This document shows, in pieces, positions 52,125 to 61,724 of a stretch of DNA of 64,000 nucleotides. The DNA is taken from contig NZ_CP016359.1 of assembly GCF_001951155.1 (NCBI RefSeq), positions 2,380,001 through 2,444,000 on the forward strand, read 5' to 3'. How positions within the stretch are numbered: the stretch's first letter is position 1; every line of letters begins with the position of its first letter. This DNA comes from Christiangramia flava JLT2011 (lineage in GTDB: Bacteria; Bacteroidota; Bacteroidia; Flavobacteriales; Flavobacteriaceae). A program made the translations under genes and the position numbers. The notes beneath the pieces were generated by a model. It made no database searches, had not been told where the DNA came from, and saw only the letters and a list, made by a program, of their open reading frames with translations.

Positions 52125-53971
52125 AAAATTTGATCAATAGACTTCCTTTTAAAGCCGTCGTGATTTTTGTGGTGAGCCTTTTAGTGGCTTCCTGCTCGAA
52201 AAGTGATGATTCAGAAATGATGGTGGTCGAAGCACCGGGCCAGGCAGACCTGGTGCTGCCTCAGAACAACACTGAATGTGAAGTGGGGGACGTGGTCGCC
52301 AATATGGCCGAAGTGGCTTTTGAATGGACAGAAGCGACCAATGCCGAGCGTTATGACCTGACGGTGACTAACCTGGTAACACAGGAAGTCACCCTGCGTC
52401 CCAATTTGATGGATACGCAACTGGTCGTGAGACTGGAAAGAGGATATCCGTATTCCTGGAATATTACCGCCAAGAATGCCGGTGAAGAAACCACGGTGTC
52501 TGATTCCTATAAATTTTATGTAGCTGGGGAAGCAGGCAGTAATAATGTGCCTTTTCCGGCGATTCTGGTCTCTCCGGAATCTGGAGCAACGATCAATCCG
52601 GTAGACGGAAAAGTGACTTTGGAATGGGATTCAGAAATGACCGATTCTGATGGTGATGCACTTACGTTTACAGTTTTTGCTGATACGGTAGATGGAAACC
52701 AGGAACCTGACGATGCCTGGACGGGCTTGACCGAAACATCCCTGGAGATCAACGTAGAATCTGGTGAAGTTTACTACTGGCATGTGGAAACCAGCGATGG
52801 CAAAAACGTGGCGATCAGCAATACCTATTCATTTAAAGCAGGAGAAAACACCTCTTCGATAGACGGGAAGATCGTGACCACTGTCCAGGAACTGCTCGAC
52901 GCAATCGAAGCAGCCGTTCCGGGGGAAAATATCTATGTGAGAGGCGGTGATTACAGTTTCAGCAACACTATAGAGATCAAAAAGAGCGGTACTGCCGGTA
53001 ATATGATTTCCCTGCTGGCGCACCCGGCAGATGATACCAGGCCGAAATTTGATTTTTCAGCAATGTCTGAAAGTTCTTCCAACAGAGGGATGGAACTGGA
53101 AGGCAGTTACTGGCATATCATGGGAATTGACGTGTTCAAGGCGGGTGATAACGGGATGTTGATCACAGGAAGTAACAACCTCGTGGAATTCTGTACTTTT
53201 TCGGAATGTGCTGATACCGGGTTGCAACTGGGAAGTGGCGCTGCCAGTAATACCATCCTGAATTGTGATTCGTATTTCAATGCCGATTCCTCCCTGGAAA
53301 ATGCCGACGGGTTTGCGAGTAAGCTGGACGTTGGTTCCGGGAACAAGTTCGTGGGCTGCCGAGCCTGGCAGAACCTGGACGATGGCTGGGACGGCTATTT
53401 GAGAGGAGCGGATAATGTCACCACAACTTATGAGAACTGCTGGGCCATCATGAATGGTTACCTGAAAGACGGAAGTCTAGGTGCCGGAGACGGCAATGGT
53501 TTCAAGACCGGCGGAAGTGATAACAAAGACCTGAAGCATAATGCCATTTATCTGCAATGTATCGCTTTTGGTAACAAGACCGATGGGTTTGATCATAACA
53601 GCAATCGTGGGGAGGTGACCATTTACAACAGCGCCGCCTATGATAACGGCAGGAATTATGGTTTCAGCAATACCAACCCGTTGGAGTTGCTCACTATCAA
53701 GAATAGTGTGGCTTTGGGTGAAACCGGAAGCATCAACGCAACCACTCTGGATGTGACCAATAATAGCTGGATGGATGGTATTGTGACCAGCCACGAAGAT
53801 TTTGAAAGTATTGATTATTCTGAATTGCTGGCGCCACGACAGGAAGACGGAAGCCTTCCCGATGTTGATTTCTTTCATTTGAAGGCCGATAGTGACTTGA
53901 TCGATAAAGGCGTAGACGTTGGTTTACCATACAATGGAGCAGCTCCAGATCTTGGACCATTTGAATATTAG
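52121..53971 (+). CDS. PL9-family pectate lyase lipoprotein
   Basis: The 616-residue protein has a lipobox ending LVASC near residue 26, two FN3/Ig-like domains (about 40-240) and a right-handed beta-helix (about 250-610). PL9 hallmarks are seen: NADGFASKLDVGSGN (Lys near 401, the likely base), QNLDDGWDGYLRG near 422 (calcium-binding Asp cluster), GDGNGFKTGG near 456 and DGFDHNSNRG near 489. It cleaves polygalacturonate by beta-elimination, giving unsaturated products for the KduI/KduD route. Its ATG overlaps the CE8 stop (ATGA), so the two are translationally coupled. Confidence 0.9.
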   Translation: MKNLINRLPFKAVVIFVVSLLVASCSKSDDSEMMVVEAPGQADLVLPQNNTECEVGDVVANMAEVAFEWTEATNAERYDLTVTNLVTQEVTLRPNLMDTQLVVRLERGYPYSWNITAKNAGEETTVSDSYKFYVAGEAGSNNVPFPAILVSPESGATINPVDGKVTLEWDSEMTDSDGDALTFTVFADTVDGNQEPDDAWTGLTETSLEINVESGEVYYWHVETSDGKNVAISNTYSFKAGENTSSIDGKIVTTVQELLDAIEAAVPGENIYVRGGDYSFSNTIEIKKSGTAGNMISLLAHPADDTRPKFDFSAMSESSSNRGMELEGSYWHIMGIDVFKAGDNGMLITGSNNLVEFCTFSECADTGLQLGSGAASNTILNCDSYFNADSSLENADGFASKLDVGSGNKFVGCRAWQNLDDGWDGYLRGADNVTTTYENCWAIMNGYLKDGSLGAGDGNGFKTGGSDNKDLKHNAIYLQCIAFGNKTDGFDHNSNRGEVTIYNSAAYDNGRNYGFSNTNPLELLTIKNSVALGETGSINATTLDVTNNSWMDGIVTSHEDFESIDYSELLAPRQEDGSLPDVDFFHLKADSDLIDKGVDVGLPYNGAAPDLGPFEY

Positions 53972-54003
53972 GTGAAAGTTGAATTTGGATTAGATTCACA
54001 ACA

Positions 54004-54039
54004 AAACACCACCAATCGAGCTTCGGTTGGTGGTGTTAT
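54004..54039 (+). terminator. Hairpin after the PL9 gene, candidate terminator
   Basis: AACACCACCAA pairs perfectly with TTGGTGGTGTT, with an inner CGA/TCG stem around loop GCT. The T-run behind it is poor (TTATC), so termination may be weak. Confidence 0.55.
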
Positions 54040-54090
54040 CTAAAAAAGGATTCTTCAACTTTTCATATCTTTTGATGCTAAATAACCGAA

Positions 54091-54897
54091 ATGACAGAAA
54101 TGAAGACAAAAGTAGCCGTGGTCACCGGTGGAAATGGTGTGCTCGGGGGAGCGATCGCCATGGGATTTGCCAAAAAAGGCATGCATGTGGGGATTCTCGG
54201 CAGGAATGAACAAACAGTCAATAAAAGAGTAGAGGAAATTCGGCAAATGGGAGGGAGTGCTTCTCCTATGGTTGCTGATGTTCTCGATGAGCAGGCGCTG
54301 GAACGCGTCAGGGAAGAACTGGAAGCGGAATATGGTCCTGTAAGCGTGCTGGTCAATGCGGCTGGCGGAAATGTCAAAGGTGCAACGATCACTCCGGAAC
54401 AAACTATTTTTGATCTTGATATGGCCGATTTCAATAAGGTCACACAGCTAAACTTCAAAGGCAGTGTCTTACCAACACTCGTTTTCGGTAAATCGATGGT
54501 TAAGCATGACAGGGGCAGTATCATCAATATTTCGTCCATGACTGCCCAGAAACCAATTACGCGTGTGATGGGATATTCCGCAGCAAAAGCTTCCGTAGAT
54601 CATTTTACGAAATGGCTGGCTACGGAAATCAATTCCAAATTTGGAGAAAATATCAGGGTGAATGCCATTGCTCCCGGCTTTTTTGTGGGAGAGCAAAATC
54701 GCGATCTGCTGCTGAATGGCGATGGAAGCCTCACCAGCAGGGGGCAGGCGATACTGGAACATACTCCCATGAAAAGATTCGGAAAACCCGAGGAATTACA
54801 GGGAGTGGCCAATTGGCTGGCGGGGGACGAGTCTTCTTTTGTAACAGGAATTGTAGTTCCGGTAGACGGTGGCTTTTCCGCTTTTGGGGGCTTATAA
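54091..54897 (+). CDS. uxuB: SDR-type D-fructuronate reductase (D-mannonate oxidoreductase)
   Basis: The 268-residue short-chain dehydrogenase has the NAD-binding [12 protein letters not shown] near 12, NAAGGN near 90, the catalytic Ser region INISSM near 149 and YSAAK near 163. Features distinguishing it from general SDRs are [15 protein letters not shown] near 195, [23 protein letters not shown] near 215 and [11 protein letters not shown] at the end, as in the Bacillus-type UxuB (YjmF). It reduces fructuronate, made from glucuronate by UxaC, to mannonate. UxuA is not in the window. The start at 54091 or the Met at 54100 are both possible. Confidence 0.8.
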   Translation: MTEMKTKVAVVTGGNGVLGGAIAMGFAKKGMHVGILGRNEQTVNKRVEEIRQMGGSASPMVADVLDEQALERVREELEAEYGPVSVLVNAAGGNVKGATITPEQTIFDLDMADFNKVTQLNFKGSVLPTLVFGKSMVKHDRGSIINISSMTAQKPITRVMGYSAAKASVDHFTKWLATEINSKFGENIRVNAIAPGFFVGEQNRDLLLNGDGSLTSRGQAILEHTPMKRFGKPEELQGVANWLAGDESSFVTGIVVPVDGGFSAFGGL

Positions 54898-54908
54898 TCA
54901 GAATTAAA

Positions 54909-55913
54909 ATGCAAAGACCTATTACCTTAGGAGAATTTATTGTAGAGAACCAGAAGGATTTCCAGTACGCGAAAGGGGAGCTTACGGCATTGCTGAGCTC
55001 TATAAAGCTGGCGGGTAAAATGGTCAATGAAAAGATCAATAAAGCCGGGCTGGCAGCGATCCTCGGAAAAATGGACAGCCAGAATGTGCAGGGAGAAACC
55101 CAGGCCAGGCTGGATATTATAGCGAATGATATTTTTATTTCCACGCTGAAGAACCGCGGAGAGATTTGCGCGCTCGCTTCGGAAGAACTGGAGGAATATG
55201 TCGCTTTTGACGAGGAGATCCATCGAAACGCCAAATACGTGATACTGATAGATCCGTTGGATGGTTCCTCGAACATCGATGTGGACATTACGGTGGGAAC
55301 TATTTTCAGTATCTATCGGCGGGTTTCCAAAATTGGAGAGCCTCCTGTTAAAGAAGATTTTCTTCAGCCGGGGATTAAGCAGGTCGCAGCAGGATACCTT
55401 ATATACGGAACTTCCACTATCTTAGTGTATACAACCGGAAATGGTGTGAACGGGTTCACTTTTGATCCCGGAGTAGGTTCTTTTTTCCTTTCTCACCCAC
55501 AGATCAGGTTTCCGGAAAAGGGCAGGATCTATTCGGTGAATGAAGGCAATTATATACATTTCCCGGAAGGAGTGAAGAAATTTATAAAATGGACGCAGGA
55601 ATTTGATGAAAATGATGATCGCCCATTTACTTCTCGGTATACGGGGTCACTGGTGGCAGATATCCACCGGAATATGTTGATGGGTGGTATTTATCTCTAT
55701 CCGCAGGGCACAACTGCCCCAAACGGCAAATTACGGCTGTTGTATGAATGCAATCCAATAGCTTTTATTACCGAACAGGCGGGTGGTAAATGTTCTGATG
55801 GTAACCAAAGGATCATGGAGATCGTACCCCGGGAACTGCATGAAAGGGCGCCATTTATTTGCGGGAATAGCTACCTGGTAGAGAAGGCTGAAAAATTTAT
55901 GGAGCCATGCTGA
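54909..55913 (+). CDS. fbp: Fructose-1,6-bisphosphatase class 1
   Basis: The start is set at 54909 ([18 protein letters not shown]), the normal class 1 start; an in-frame extension back to 54612 would lie wholly inside uxuB. The 334-residue protein shows [20 protein letters not shown] near 114 (metal-binding acids), the [10 protein letters not shown] stretch near 168 and [22 protein letters not shown] near 243. It dephosphorylates fructose-1,6-bisphosphate, the committed step of gluconeogenesis. Its place inside a uronate operon agrees with the need to make hexose phosphates from pyruvate and glyceraldehyde-3-phosphate. Confidence 0.95.
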   Translation: MQRPITLGEFIVENQKDFQYAKGELTALLSSIKLAGKMVNEKINKAGLAAILGKMDSQNVQGETQARLDIIANDIFISTLKNRGEICALASEELEEYVAFDEEIHRNAKYVILIDPLDGSSNIDVDITVGTIFSIYRRVSKIGEPPVKEDFLQPGIKQVAAGYLIYGTSTILVYTTGNGVNGFTFDPGVGSFFLSHPQIRFPEKGRIYSVNEGNYIHFPEGVKKFIKWTQEFDENDDRPFTSRYTGSLVADIHRNMLMGGIYLYPQGTTAPNGKLRLLYECNPIAFITEQAGGKCSDGNQRIMEIVPRELHERAPFICGNSYLVEKAEKFMEPC

Positions 55914-55954
55914 AAATTGAATGGTTTTTAGAGATCAAAAAACAGGTTTAAAAC

Positions 55955-55985
55955 TTGCGTAATCGATTGCATTATTGCAAATTTG
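55955..55985 (+). promoter_or_regulatory. Candidate promoter before kduI with operator in the spacer
   Basis: TTG (55955-55957) and CAAATTTG (55978-55985, one mismatch from TAnnTTTG) are 20 bases apart, and the LacI-type palindrome at 55959-55970 fills the spacer. Binding there would block RNA polymerase. Confidence 0.5.
55959..55970. promoter_or_regulatory. LacI-type operator before kduI
   Basis: GTAATCGATTGC matches the perfect palindrome before the pectin susC (39646-39657) at 11 of 12 positions. It lies in the 100-base fbp-kduI gap, so kduI and the genes behind it can be induced apart from fbp. Confidence 0.6.
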
Positions 55986-56013
55986 ATATTTTAAGGACAG
56001 TAAATTTATAATT

Positions 56014-56847
56014 ATGACAAAATCAGAATTTAGATATGCGCATCATCCAAACGATGTGAAAAGATATACCACAGAAGAACTACGAGAGCACTTTCTAATT
56101 CCGGAATTATTTGTCAAAGATGAAATTCGACTTACCTATACCATGTACGATCGCTATATCGCAGGTGGTGCTTTTCCCGTTTCCAAACCGCTGAAACTGG
56201 AGGCTATCAACGAATTAAAAGCAGAGAACTTCCTGGATCGCCGGGAATTGGGAGTGATTAATGTAGGTGGCAAAGGAAAAATTACCGTAGATGGAACCGT
56301 TTATGAAATTGGGCATAAAGAGGCACTGTATGTAGGAAAAGGCGCCAAAGAAGTTATTTTCGATAAAAATGGAGAGCAGCCTTATTTCTACATCAATTCA
56401 GCTCCAGCTCACCAGTCGTATCCAACGAAAAAAGTGACGAAGAACGAAGCTGAAATCGTGGAACTGGGAGATTCCAAGTATTCGAATAAACGGATCATTA
56501 ATAAGCTACTCGTGAACAGCGTGATCGAGACCTGCCAGCTGCAAATGGGAATGACCGAGCTGCAGGATGGCAATGTATGGAACACCATGCCGCCGCATAC
56601 CCACGAACGCAGGATGGAAGTGTATTTTTATTTTGACCTGGAAGTAGGGCAGAGCATCAGTCATTTTATGGGGCAACCTCATGAGACCCGTCATATTTTT
56701 ATGAAAAATCACCAGGCCGTGATTTCTCCGGAATGGTCTATCCATGCCGGTGCGGGAACTTCGAATTATACCTTCATTTGGGGAATGGCCGGGGAAAACC
56801 TGGATTACAGCGATATGGATAAGGTTTCACCAGATGAATTAAAATAA
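56014..56847 (+). CDS. kduI: 5-dehydro-4-deoxy-D-glucuronate isomerase
   Basis: The 277-residue cupin has the family's zinc-binding segment MPPHTHERRMEVYFYFD with His near 195 and 197 and Glu near 202, and a third His in the C-terminal PEWSIHAGAGTSNYTFIWGM near 246. It converts the spontaneous ring-opened product of unsaturated galacturonate to 3-deoxy-D-glycero-2,5-hexodiulosonate in the cytoplasm. It is followed after one base by kduD. The length matches the family. Confidence 0.95.
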   Translation: MTKSEFRYAHHPNDVKRYTTEELREHFLIPELFVKDEIRLTYTMYDRYIAGGAFPVSKPLKLEAINELKAENFLDRRELGVINVGGKGKITVDGTVYEIGHKEALYVGKGAKEVIFDKNGEQPYFYINSAPAHQSYPTKKVTKNEAEIVELGDSKYSNKRIINKLLVNSVIETCQLQMGMTELQDGNVWNTMPPHTHERRMEVYFYFDLEVGQSISHFMGQPHETRHIFMKNHQAVISPEWSIHAGAGTSNYTFIWGMAGENLDYSDMDKVSPDELK

Positions 56848-56848
56848 G

Positions 56849-57616
56849 ATGGATACAGGATATTTCAATTTAGACGGAAAAACAGCACTGGTCACCGGCT
56901 GCAAGCGCGGCATTGGTTTCGCAATGGCTGAAGCTTTGGCAGAAGCCGGGGCCGATATTATCGGGGTATCTGCCAGTCTGGAAACCGAAGGTTCCGCAAT
57001 AGCTAAGAGAATTACCGAAATTGGTCGTAATTTTAAAGCCTATCAGTGTGACTTTTCAGATCGCAAAGCTTTATACGAATTTGTATCGAAGGTCAAAGCA
57101 GAGAACAAGGATGTGGATATTCTCGTGAACAATGCGGGGACCATCCTTCGGAAACCTGCTGCGGAGCATCCAGATGAGTACTGGGACAAGGTCATTGAAG
57201 TTAATTTGAATTCTCAATTTATTTTAACCCGTGAATTCGGAAAGGAAATGCTGGAAAGAGGCAGCGGGAAAGTGATCTTTACCGCGTCTTTGTTAACCTT
57301 CCAGGGCGGGATCACCGTTCCCGGTTATGCAGCTTCCAAGGGAGCTATTGGGCAGTTGACCATGGCATTCTCTAACGAATGGGCTGCTAAAGGTGTACAG
57401 GTGAATGCGATCGCTCCTGGATACATCGCGACCGATAATACCCAGGCGCTCCGCGATAATGAGGAGAGAAGCGAAGCGATTCTGTCGCGAATTCCTGCTG
57501 GACGCTGGGGTCAGCCGGAAGATTTCAAAGGTCCCGTGATCTTTCTCGCTTCTCAGGCAAGTAATTACATGAGCGGGTCTATCTTAACCGTCGATGGCGG
57601 CTGGATGGGACGCTAA
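56849..57616 (+). CDS. kduD: 2-deoxy-D-gluconate 3-dehydrogenase / KDG-forming reductase
   Basis: The 255-residue SDR has TGCKRGIGFAMAEAL near 16 (nucleotide binding), NNAG near 92, a Ser in FTASLLTFQG near 142 and catalytic YAASKG near 155, with the KduD-type C-terminal MSGSILTVDGGWMGR. It reduces the KduI product to 2-keto-3-deoxygluconate. It is a different SDR from the uxuB gene at 54091 and lies directly behind kduI. Confidence 0.9.
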   Translation: MDTGYFNLDGKTALVTGCKRGIGFAMAEALAEAGADIIGVSASLETEGSAIAKRITEIGRNFKAYQCDFSDRKALYEFVSKVKAENKDVDILVNNAGTILRKPAAEHPDEYWDKVIEVNLNSQFILTREFGKEMLERGSGKVIFTASLLTFQGGITVPGYAASKGAIGQLTMAFSNEWAAKGVQVNAIAPGYIATDNTQALRDNEERSEAILSRIPAGRWGQPEDFKGPVIFLASQASNYMSGSILTVDGGWMGR

Positions 57617-57636
57617 CCAAAAAAGAACCAAGCAAA

Positions 57637-59040
57637 ATGGCTAAAAAAAGCTTTATAAACGATAATTTTTTACTGGAGAATTCTTACGCGGAAGCACTCT
57701 ACCACGATTATGCGGCCAAACAGCCCATTATCGATTACCATAATCACCTTCCGCCGAAAGAGATCGCGGAAGATCGAACTTTTGAAAATATTTCCCGCGT
57801 GTGGCTTAACGGCGACCATTACAAATGGCGTGCGATGAGAACGCTGGGAGTGGATGAAAAATACATTACCGGCAATGCCAGCGATCAGGAGAAGTTTGAA
57901 GCCTGGGCCAGAACGGTGCCTGCAACGCTTCGAAACCCTTTGTATCATTGGACGCACCTGGAATTAAAACGATATTTTGGTGTGGATGAATTGCTGAATG
58001 AAAGCAATGGAACCGAGATCTATCAGGAAGTGAACCGCCAATTACAAGAGTCGGAAAATTCCTGTCGTGGACTGCTGAAACAGATGAACGTAGTGAAATT
58101 ATGTACTACGGAAGATCCTACAGATCAGCTTCCCTATCACCAGCAATTGCACAACAGTGATTGCGAGATCAAGGTGAGTACCGCTTTTCGACCGGATAAA
58201 GCAGTTTTGATCGATTCTGAAAATTACACAGCCTACCTGGACGAACTGAGAGAGGCGGCAGGTTTGGAAATTGGCAATTATGGCCAGTTAAAGGAAGCCC
58301 TGAAAAAGCGGATCGATTATTTCCATAAAATGGGATGCAGGCTTTGTGACCATGGCCTGAATTCGATGTCTTTTGAAACATTTTCAGATCAGGAGATCGA
58401 GCAAATATTTTCCAAAAAGCGAAACGGTGAAAACCTATCTGCCCTGGAGGTTGAAAAGTTCAAAACGGCGATCCTGTTATTCCTCTGTGAAACCTATCAT
58501 GAGAAAGGCTGGGTTCAGCAATTTCATCTGGGCGCGCTTCGGAATAACAACAAACGAATGTTGAGCAGGCTCGGGCCAGATACCGGTTGGGATTCCATCG
58601 GTGATTTTTCACAAACTCAAAGTTTATCCAATTTCCTGAACGAACTGGACGGAAAGGATAAACTGGCAAAAACCATCATTTATAACCTCAATCCGGCCGA
58701 TAATGCGGCTTTCGCCACCATGATCGGGAATTTCAACGATGGTTCAGTAAAAGGCAAGATCCAGTTTGGATCGGGATGGTGGTTCCTGGACCAGAAAGAC
58801 GGCATCATCGAACAGCTGAATGCCCTTTCCAATATGGGCTTAATAAGCTGCTTCATCGGGATGCTTACAGATTCCCGTAGTTTCCTTTCCTTTCCAAGAC
58901 ACGAATACTTCCGAAGGGTTTTATCTAATCTTTTCGGGCAGGAAATGCAGCGCGGCGAATTGCCAGACGACATGGAACTGGTAGGCAAGACCATTGCGGA
59001 CATCAGTTATCATAATGCGGAAAATTATTTTGACTTTTAA
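57637..59040 (+). CDS. uxaC: Glucuronate/galacturonate isomerase
   Basis: The 467-residue protein has the UxaC signature PIIDYHNHLPPKEIAEDRTF near 30 with the metal-binding His-Asn-His, AMRTLGVDEKYITG near 66 and the C-terminal FSFPRHEYFRRVLSNLFG-like segment near 412. It interconverts galacturonate with tagaturonate and glucuronate with fructuronate. The stop codon's last base is the first base of the kdgK ATG. Both UxaB (tagaturonate) and UxuB (fructuronate) reductases flank it. Confidence 0.95.
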   Translation: MAKKSFINDNFLLENSYAEALYHDYAAKQPIIDYHNHLPPKEIAEDRTFENISRVWLNGDHYKWRAMRTLGVDEKYITGNASDQEKFEAWARTVPATLRNPLYHWTHLELKRYFGVDELLNESNGTEIYQEVNRQLQESENSCRGLLKQMNVVKLCTTEDPTDQLPYHQQLHNSDCEIKVSTAFRPDKAVLIDSENYTAYLDELREAAGLEIGNYGQLKEALKKRIDYFHKMGCRLCDHGLNSMSFETFSDQEIEQIFSKKRNGENLSALEVEKFKTAILLFLCETYHEKGWVQQFHLGALRNNNKRMLSRLGPDTGWDSIGDFSQTQSLSNFLNELDGKDKLAKTIIYNLNPADNAAFATMIGNFNDGSVKGKIQFGSGWWFLDQKDGIIEQLNALSNMGLISCFIGMLTDSRSFLSFPRHEYFRRVLSNLFGQEMQRGELPDDMELVGKTIADISYHNAENYFDF

Positions 59041-60059
59041 TGAAAGATCAGGCAGCTAAAAAGATCGTTTGTTTCGGGGAAGTTATCATGCGCTTATCTC
59101 CAGAAGGGCATAAGCTGGTGCAGCAAACCGGCCAAATGGATTATTTTTTCGGCGGAACCGAACTAAACGTAGGGGTTTCCCTGGCAGTTCTGGGCGAAAA
59201 TGTACAGCAGGTTTCTGCGGTTTCAGATGATTTTATCGGTGAAGCCGCCGTTCAGTTTATCAATAAATTCGGAATACAGACCGGTCATGTTCAGCGAAAT
59301 CAGCATCCAAACGGTCTCTATTTTCTCGAAGTGGGTGCCGATGTGCGTCCCAGTAGGATTAGTTACAACAGGCTGAATGCGGCTTTTGCCAATATCGATG
59401 CAAATGCCATCGCGTGGAAAGAGATTCTTAAAGATGCCGATTTTTTCCACTGGACGGGGATTACGCCGGCAATTTCTGAAAATGCCTACCAGGCGCTAAA
59501 GAAGGGGCTGGAAGTCGCCAACGAGTTGGGGGTGACCATTACTGCTGATCCGGCTTATCGCAGCAATCTTTGGAAGTACGGCCGCGAAGGAAGATCAGTT
59601 CTGAAAGAGCTGGTGCAACTATCCCATATTTTCATTGGCGGTGTGAATGAGATCAATGAAATTCTGGGAACCGATTTTGGCTATTCGGACGATGATTTTT
59701 CCGAAGCATCCAAAACCTTAATAGAGCAGTGTGCTTCGATTAAAAAAGTATTTGATAAAGTTCGTACCAGCCTTAACGCAAGCTGGCAAAAGATCTACGG
59801 GCGTGCCTGGAATGGAGAATCGCTCATCACCACTTCGGAATTCGAGATCACGCATATCGTGGATCGCATAGGAACCGGAGATGCTTTTGCTGCCGGAGTG
59901 ATCTATGGGCTTGGGCATTTTGATGATGAGAAGACCCTGCAGTTTGGGAATGCAGCCTGCGTGCTGAAGCATTCCATTTATGGCGATGCGAATTTAAGTG
60001 GAAAACAGGATATTCTGGACCTTATTGGCGGGAATACCGGCGGAAGGATCAAAAGATAA
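59040..60059 (+). CDS. kdgK: 2-keto-3-deoxygluconate kinase
   Basis: The 339-residue protein is a PfkB/ribokinase-family sugar kinase. It begins with VCFGEVIMRLSPEGHKL near 10, has an FFGGTELNVGVSLAVLG stretch near 37 and the C-terminal catalytic motif DRIGTGDAFAAGVIYGL near 278 (Asp of GTGDAF as base). It makes KDPG from KDG, joining the KduI/D and UxaC branches. It overlaps uxaC by one base and is followed by eda after ten bases. Confidence 0.9.
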   Translation: MKDQAAKKIVCFGEVIMRLSPEGHKLVQQTGQMDYFFGGTELNVGVSLAVLGENVQQVSAVSDDFIGEAAVQFINKFGIQTGHVQRNQHPNGLYFLEVGADVRPSRISYNRLNAAFANIDANAIAWKEILKDADFFHWTGITPAISENAYQALKKGLEVANELGVTITADPAYRSNLWKYGREGRSVLKELVQLSHIFIGGVNEINEILGTDFGYSDDDFSEASKTLIEQCASIKKVFDKVRTSLNASWQKIYGRAWNGESLITTSEFEITHIVDRIGTGDAFAAGVIYGLGHFDDEKTLQFGNAACVLKHSIYGDANLSGKQDILDLIGGNTGGRIKR

Positions 60060-60069
60060 CATAAAAAAT

Positions 60070-60744
60070 ATGGCAAAATTTTCAAGAATTGGGGTTGTAC
60101 AGGAAATGGAAAAAACCGGGCTGGTTCCCGTGTTTTATCACAGTGACCTGGAAACCTGTAAGAATATTGTTCGATCCAGCTATGACGCCGGGATCAGGGT
60201 GTTTGAATTTACCAACCGCGGTGATTTCGCACAGGATATTTTCGCAGCTCTCGTGCGCTACGCGGAAAAAGAATGTCCCGGATTAATGCTTGGTATAGGC
60301 TCTGTGATCGATCCAGCTACCACGGCCATGTATCTACAACTCGGAGCAAATTTTATCGTGTCTCCCATTATGAATCCGGAAATGGCCAGGATCTGCAACC
60401 GAAGAAAAGTAGCCTGGATGCCCGGGTGCGGAACGCTTACCGAGATCAGCGAGGCACAGGAATGTGGTGCTGAAGTGGTCAAGATCTTCCCTGCTTCTGA
60501 AGTGGGCGGACCTTCTTTTATCAAGGCAGTGAAAGGACCTATGCCCTGGACGAGTATCATGCCTACTGGCGGCGTGTCTCCGAATAAGGAAAACCTTCAG
60601 GAATGGTTCGGTGCCGGCGCGCATTGCGTGGGTATAGGCTCCAAATTATTTATAAAGAAAGATGGTGCCTACGATTTTTCAGCAATTCAGAAGAAAATAG
60701 AAGACTCGCTTCAAATTATAAAGGAACTAAAACTTGAAAAATAA
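60070..60744 (+). CDS. eda: 2-dehydro-3-deoxy-phosphogluconate (KDPG) aldolase
   Basis: The start is set at 60070 (MAKFSRIGVVQEM); an in-frame extension to 59998 would lie inside kdgK. The 224-residue TIM-barrel protein has the Glu in FEFTNRG near 45 and the Schiff-base Lys in VVKIFPASEVGGPSF near 137, followed by PTGGVSPNKENL near 168. It splits KDPG to pyruvate and glyceraldehyde-3-phosphate. Its last 11 bases overlap the TTG start of the TRAP binding-protein gene. Confidence 0.9.
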   Translation: MAKFSRIGVVQEMEKTGLVPVFYHSDLETCKNIVRSSYDAGIRVFEFTNRGDFAQDIFAALVRYAEKECPGLMLGIGSVIDPATTAMYLQLGANFIVSPIMNPEMARICNRRKVAWMPGCGTLTEISEAQECGAEVVKIFPASEVGGPSFIKAVKGPMPWTSIMPTGGVSPNKENLQEWFGAGAHCVGIGSKLFIKKDGAYDFSAIQKKIEDSLQIIKELKLEK

Positions 60745-61720
60745 ATTTTTACACACCAAATTATCACTGGTTCTATGCTTGATGCTGGTTTTATTCTCGT
60801 GTAAAAACGAGGAAAAGGCCAAAACCATCAAACTCGGGCACGGGCTGGATGTTTCCCATCCTGTTCATAAGGCCATGGTATTCATGGCAGACCGGGTTAA
60901 GGAAAAATCGGGTGGTAAATTACTGATCGATATCTATCCCAATCAGCAGTTGGGTTCCGAGCGTGAGTGCCTGGAATTATTACAGATTGGAAGCCTGGGT
61001 ATGACCAAGGTTTCGACCGGCGTACTGGAGAATTTTGCTCCGGAACTTCGGGTTTTCGGACTTCCATTTCTATTTAAAGATCGCGAACAACGCTTTCGTG
61101 TGCTGGAAGGAGAAATTGGGCAGGACCTGCTGAATGCGAGTATTCCGAAGAAACTAAAAGGCCTCACTTTTTACGATGCAGGTAGCCGCAGTTTTTACAC
61201 GAAAACGGAGGTTTCTAACCCGGCCGGTCTCAAGGGGCTGAAACTGCGGGTCATGGAAAGCCAGTCGGCCATTGATATGGTGAAGTATTTAGGCGGAAGT
61301 CCCACGCCGATCGCCTGGGGGGAACTTTACACCGCTCTGCAACAGGGTATCGTAGATGGTGCCGAAAACAACCTTCCGAGTTTTTACCTTTCCAGACACT
61401 ATGAAGTTTGTAAATATTTCATTCTGGACGAGCATACGGCTTTGCCAGATGAGCTGCTGATTGGTACGCCAACCTGGAATAAACTCAATGATCAGGAAAA
61501 ACAATGGCTTACGGAAGCGGCACAGGAATCTGCCGAATATCAGAAAAAAATCTGGCACGAAGCAGAATTGCACGCTCTGGAAGAAGTGAAAAAAGCCGGC
61601 GTGACTGTTCGCGAGGCTGATAAGGAAGAGTTCAGGAATCTGGTGGAACCCATGTATGAAAGTTTTGAAGAGAACCCGGAGATGAAAGAGATCATTCAGC
61701 AAATACAGTCAGTAAAATAA
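60734..61720 (+). CDS. TRAP transporter substrate-binding protein (DctP-type lipoprotein)
   Basis: The 328-residue protein starts at TTG (60734), needed to include the signal peptide, and has a lipobox ending LFSC near residue 23. The DctP fold is clear: LGHGLDVSHPVHKAMVFMADRV near 37, YPNQQLGSERECLELLQIGSLGM near 72, and GLKLRVMESQSAIDMVKYLGGSPTPI with the conserved Arg near 158. It delivers substrate, probably a uronate here, to the DctQM membrane part. A lipid anchor is unusual compared with the soluble proteobacterial form. It overlaps eda by 11 bases. Confidence 0.9.
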   Translation: MKNKFLHTKLSLVLCLMLVLFSCKNEEKAKTIKLGHGLDVSHPVHKAMVFMADRVKEKSGGKLLIDIYPNQQLGSERECLELLQIGSLGMTKVSTGVLENFAPELRVFGLPFLFKDREQRFRVLEGEIGQDLLNASIPKKLKGLTFYDAGSRSFYTKTEVSNPAGLKGLKLRVMESQSAIDMVKYLGGSPTPIAWGELYTALQQGIVDGAENNLPSFYLSRHYEVCKYFILDEHTALPDELLIGTPTWNKLNDQEKQWLTEAAQESAEYQKKIWHEAELHALEEVKKAGVTVREADKEEFRNLVEPMYESFEENPEMKEIIQQIQSVK

Positions 61721-61724
61721 TAAT

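Noticed and set aside
54612..54908. Long in-frame extension of fbp
   Set aside because: It lies wholly inside uxuB and has no FBPase similarity; the class 1 start [10 protein letters not shown] is at 54909.
59998..60069. Upstream extension of the KDPG aldolase frame
   Set aside because: It overlaps the end of kdgK and adds residues not found in the family.
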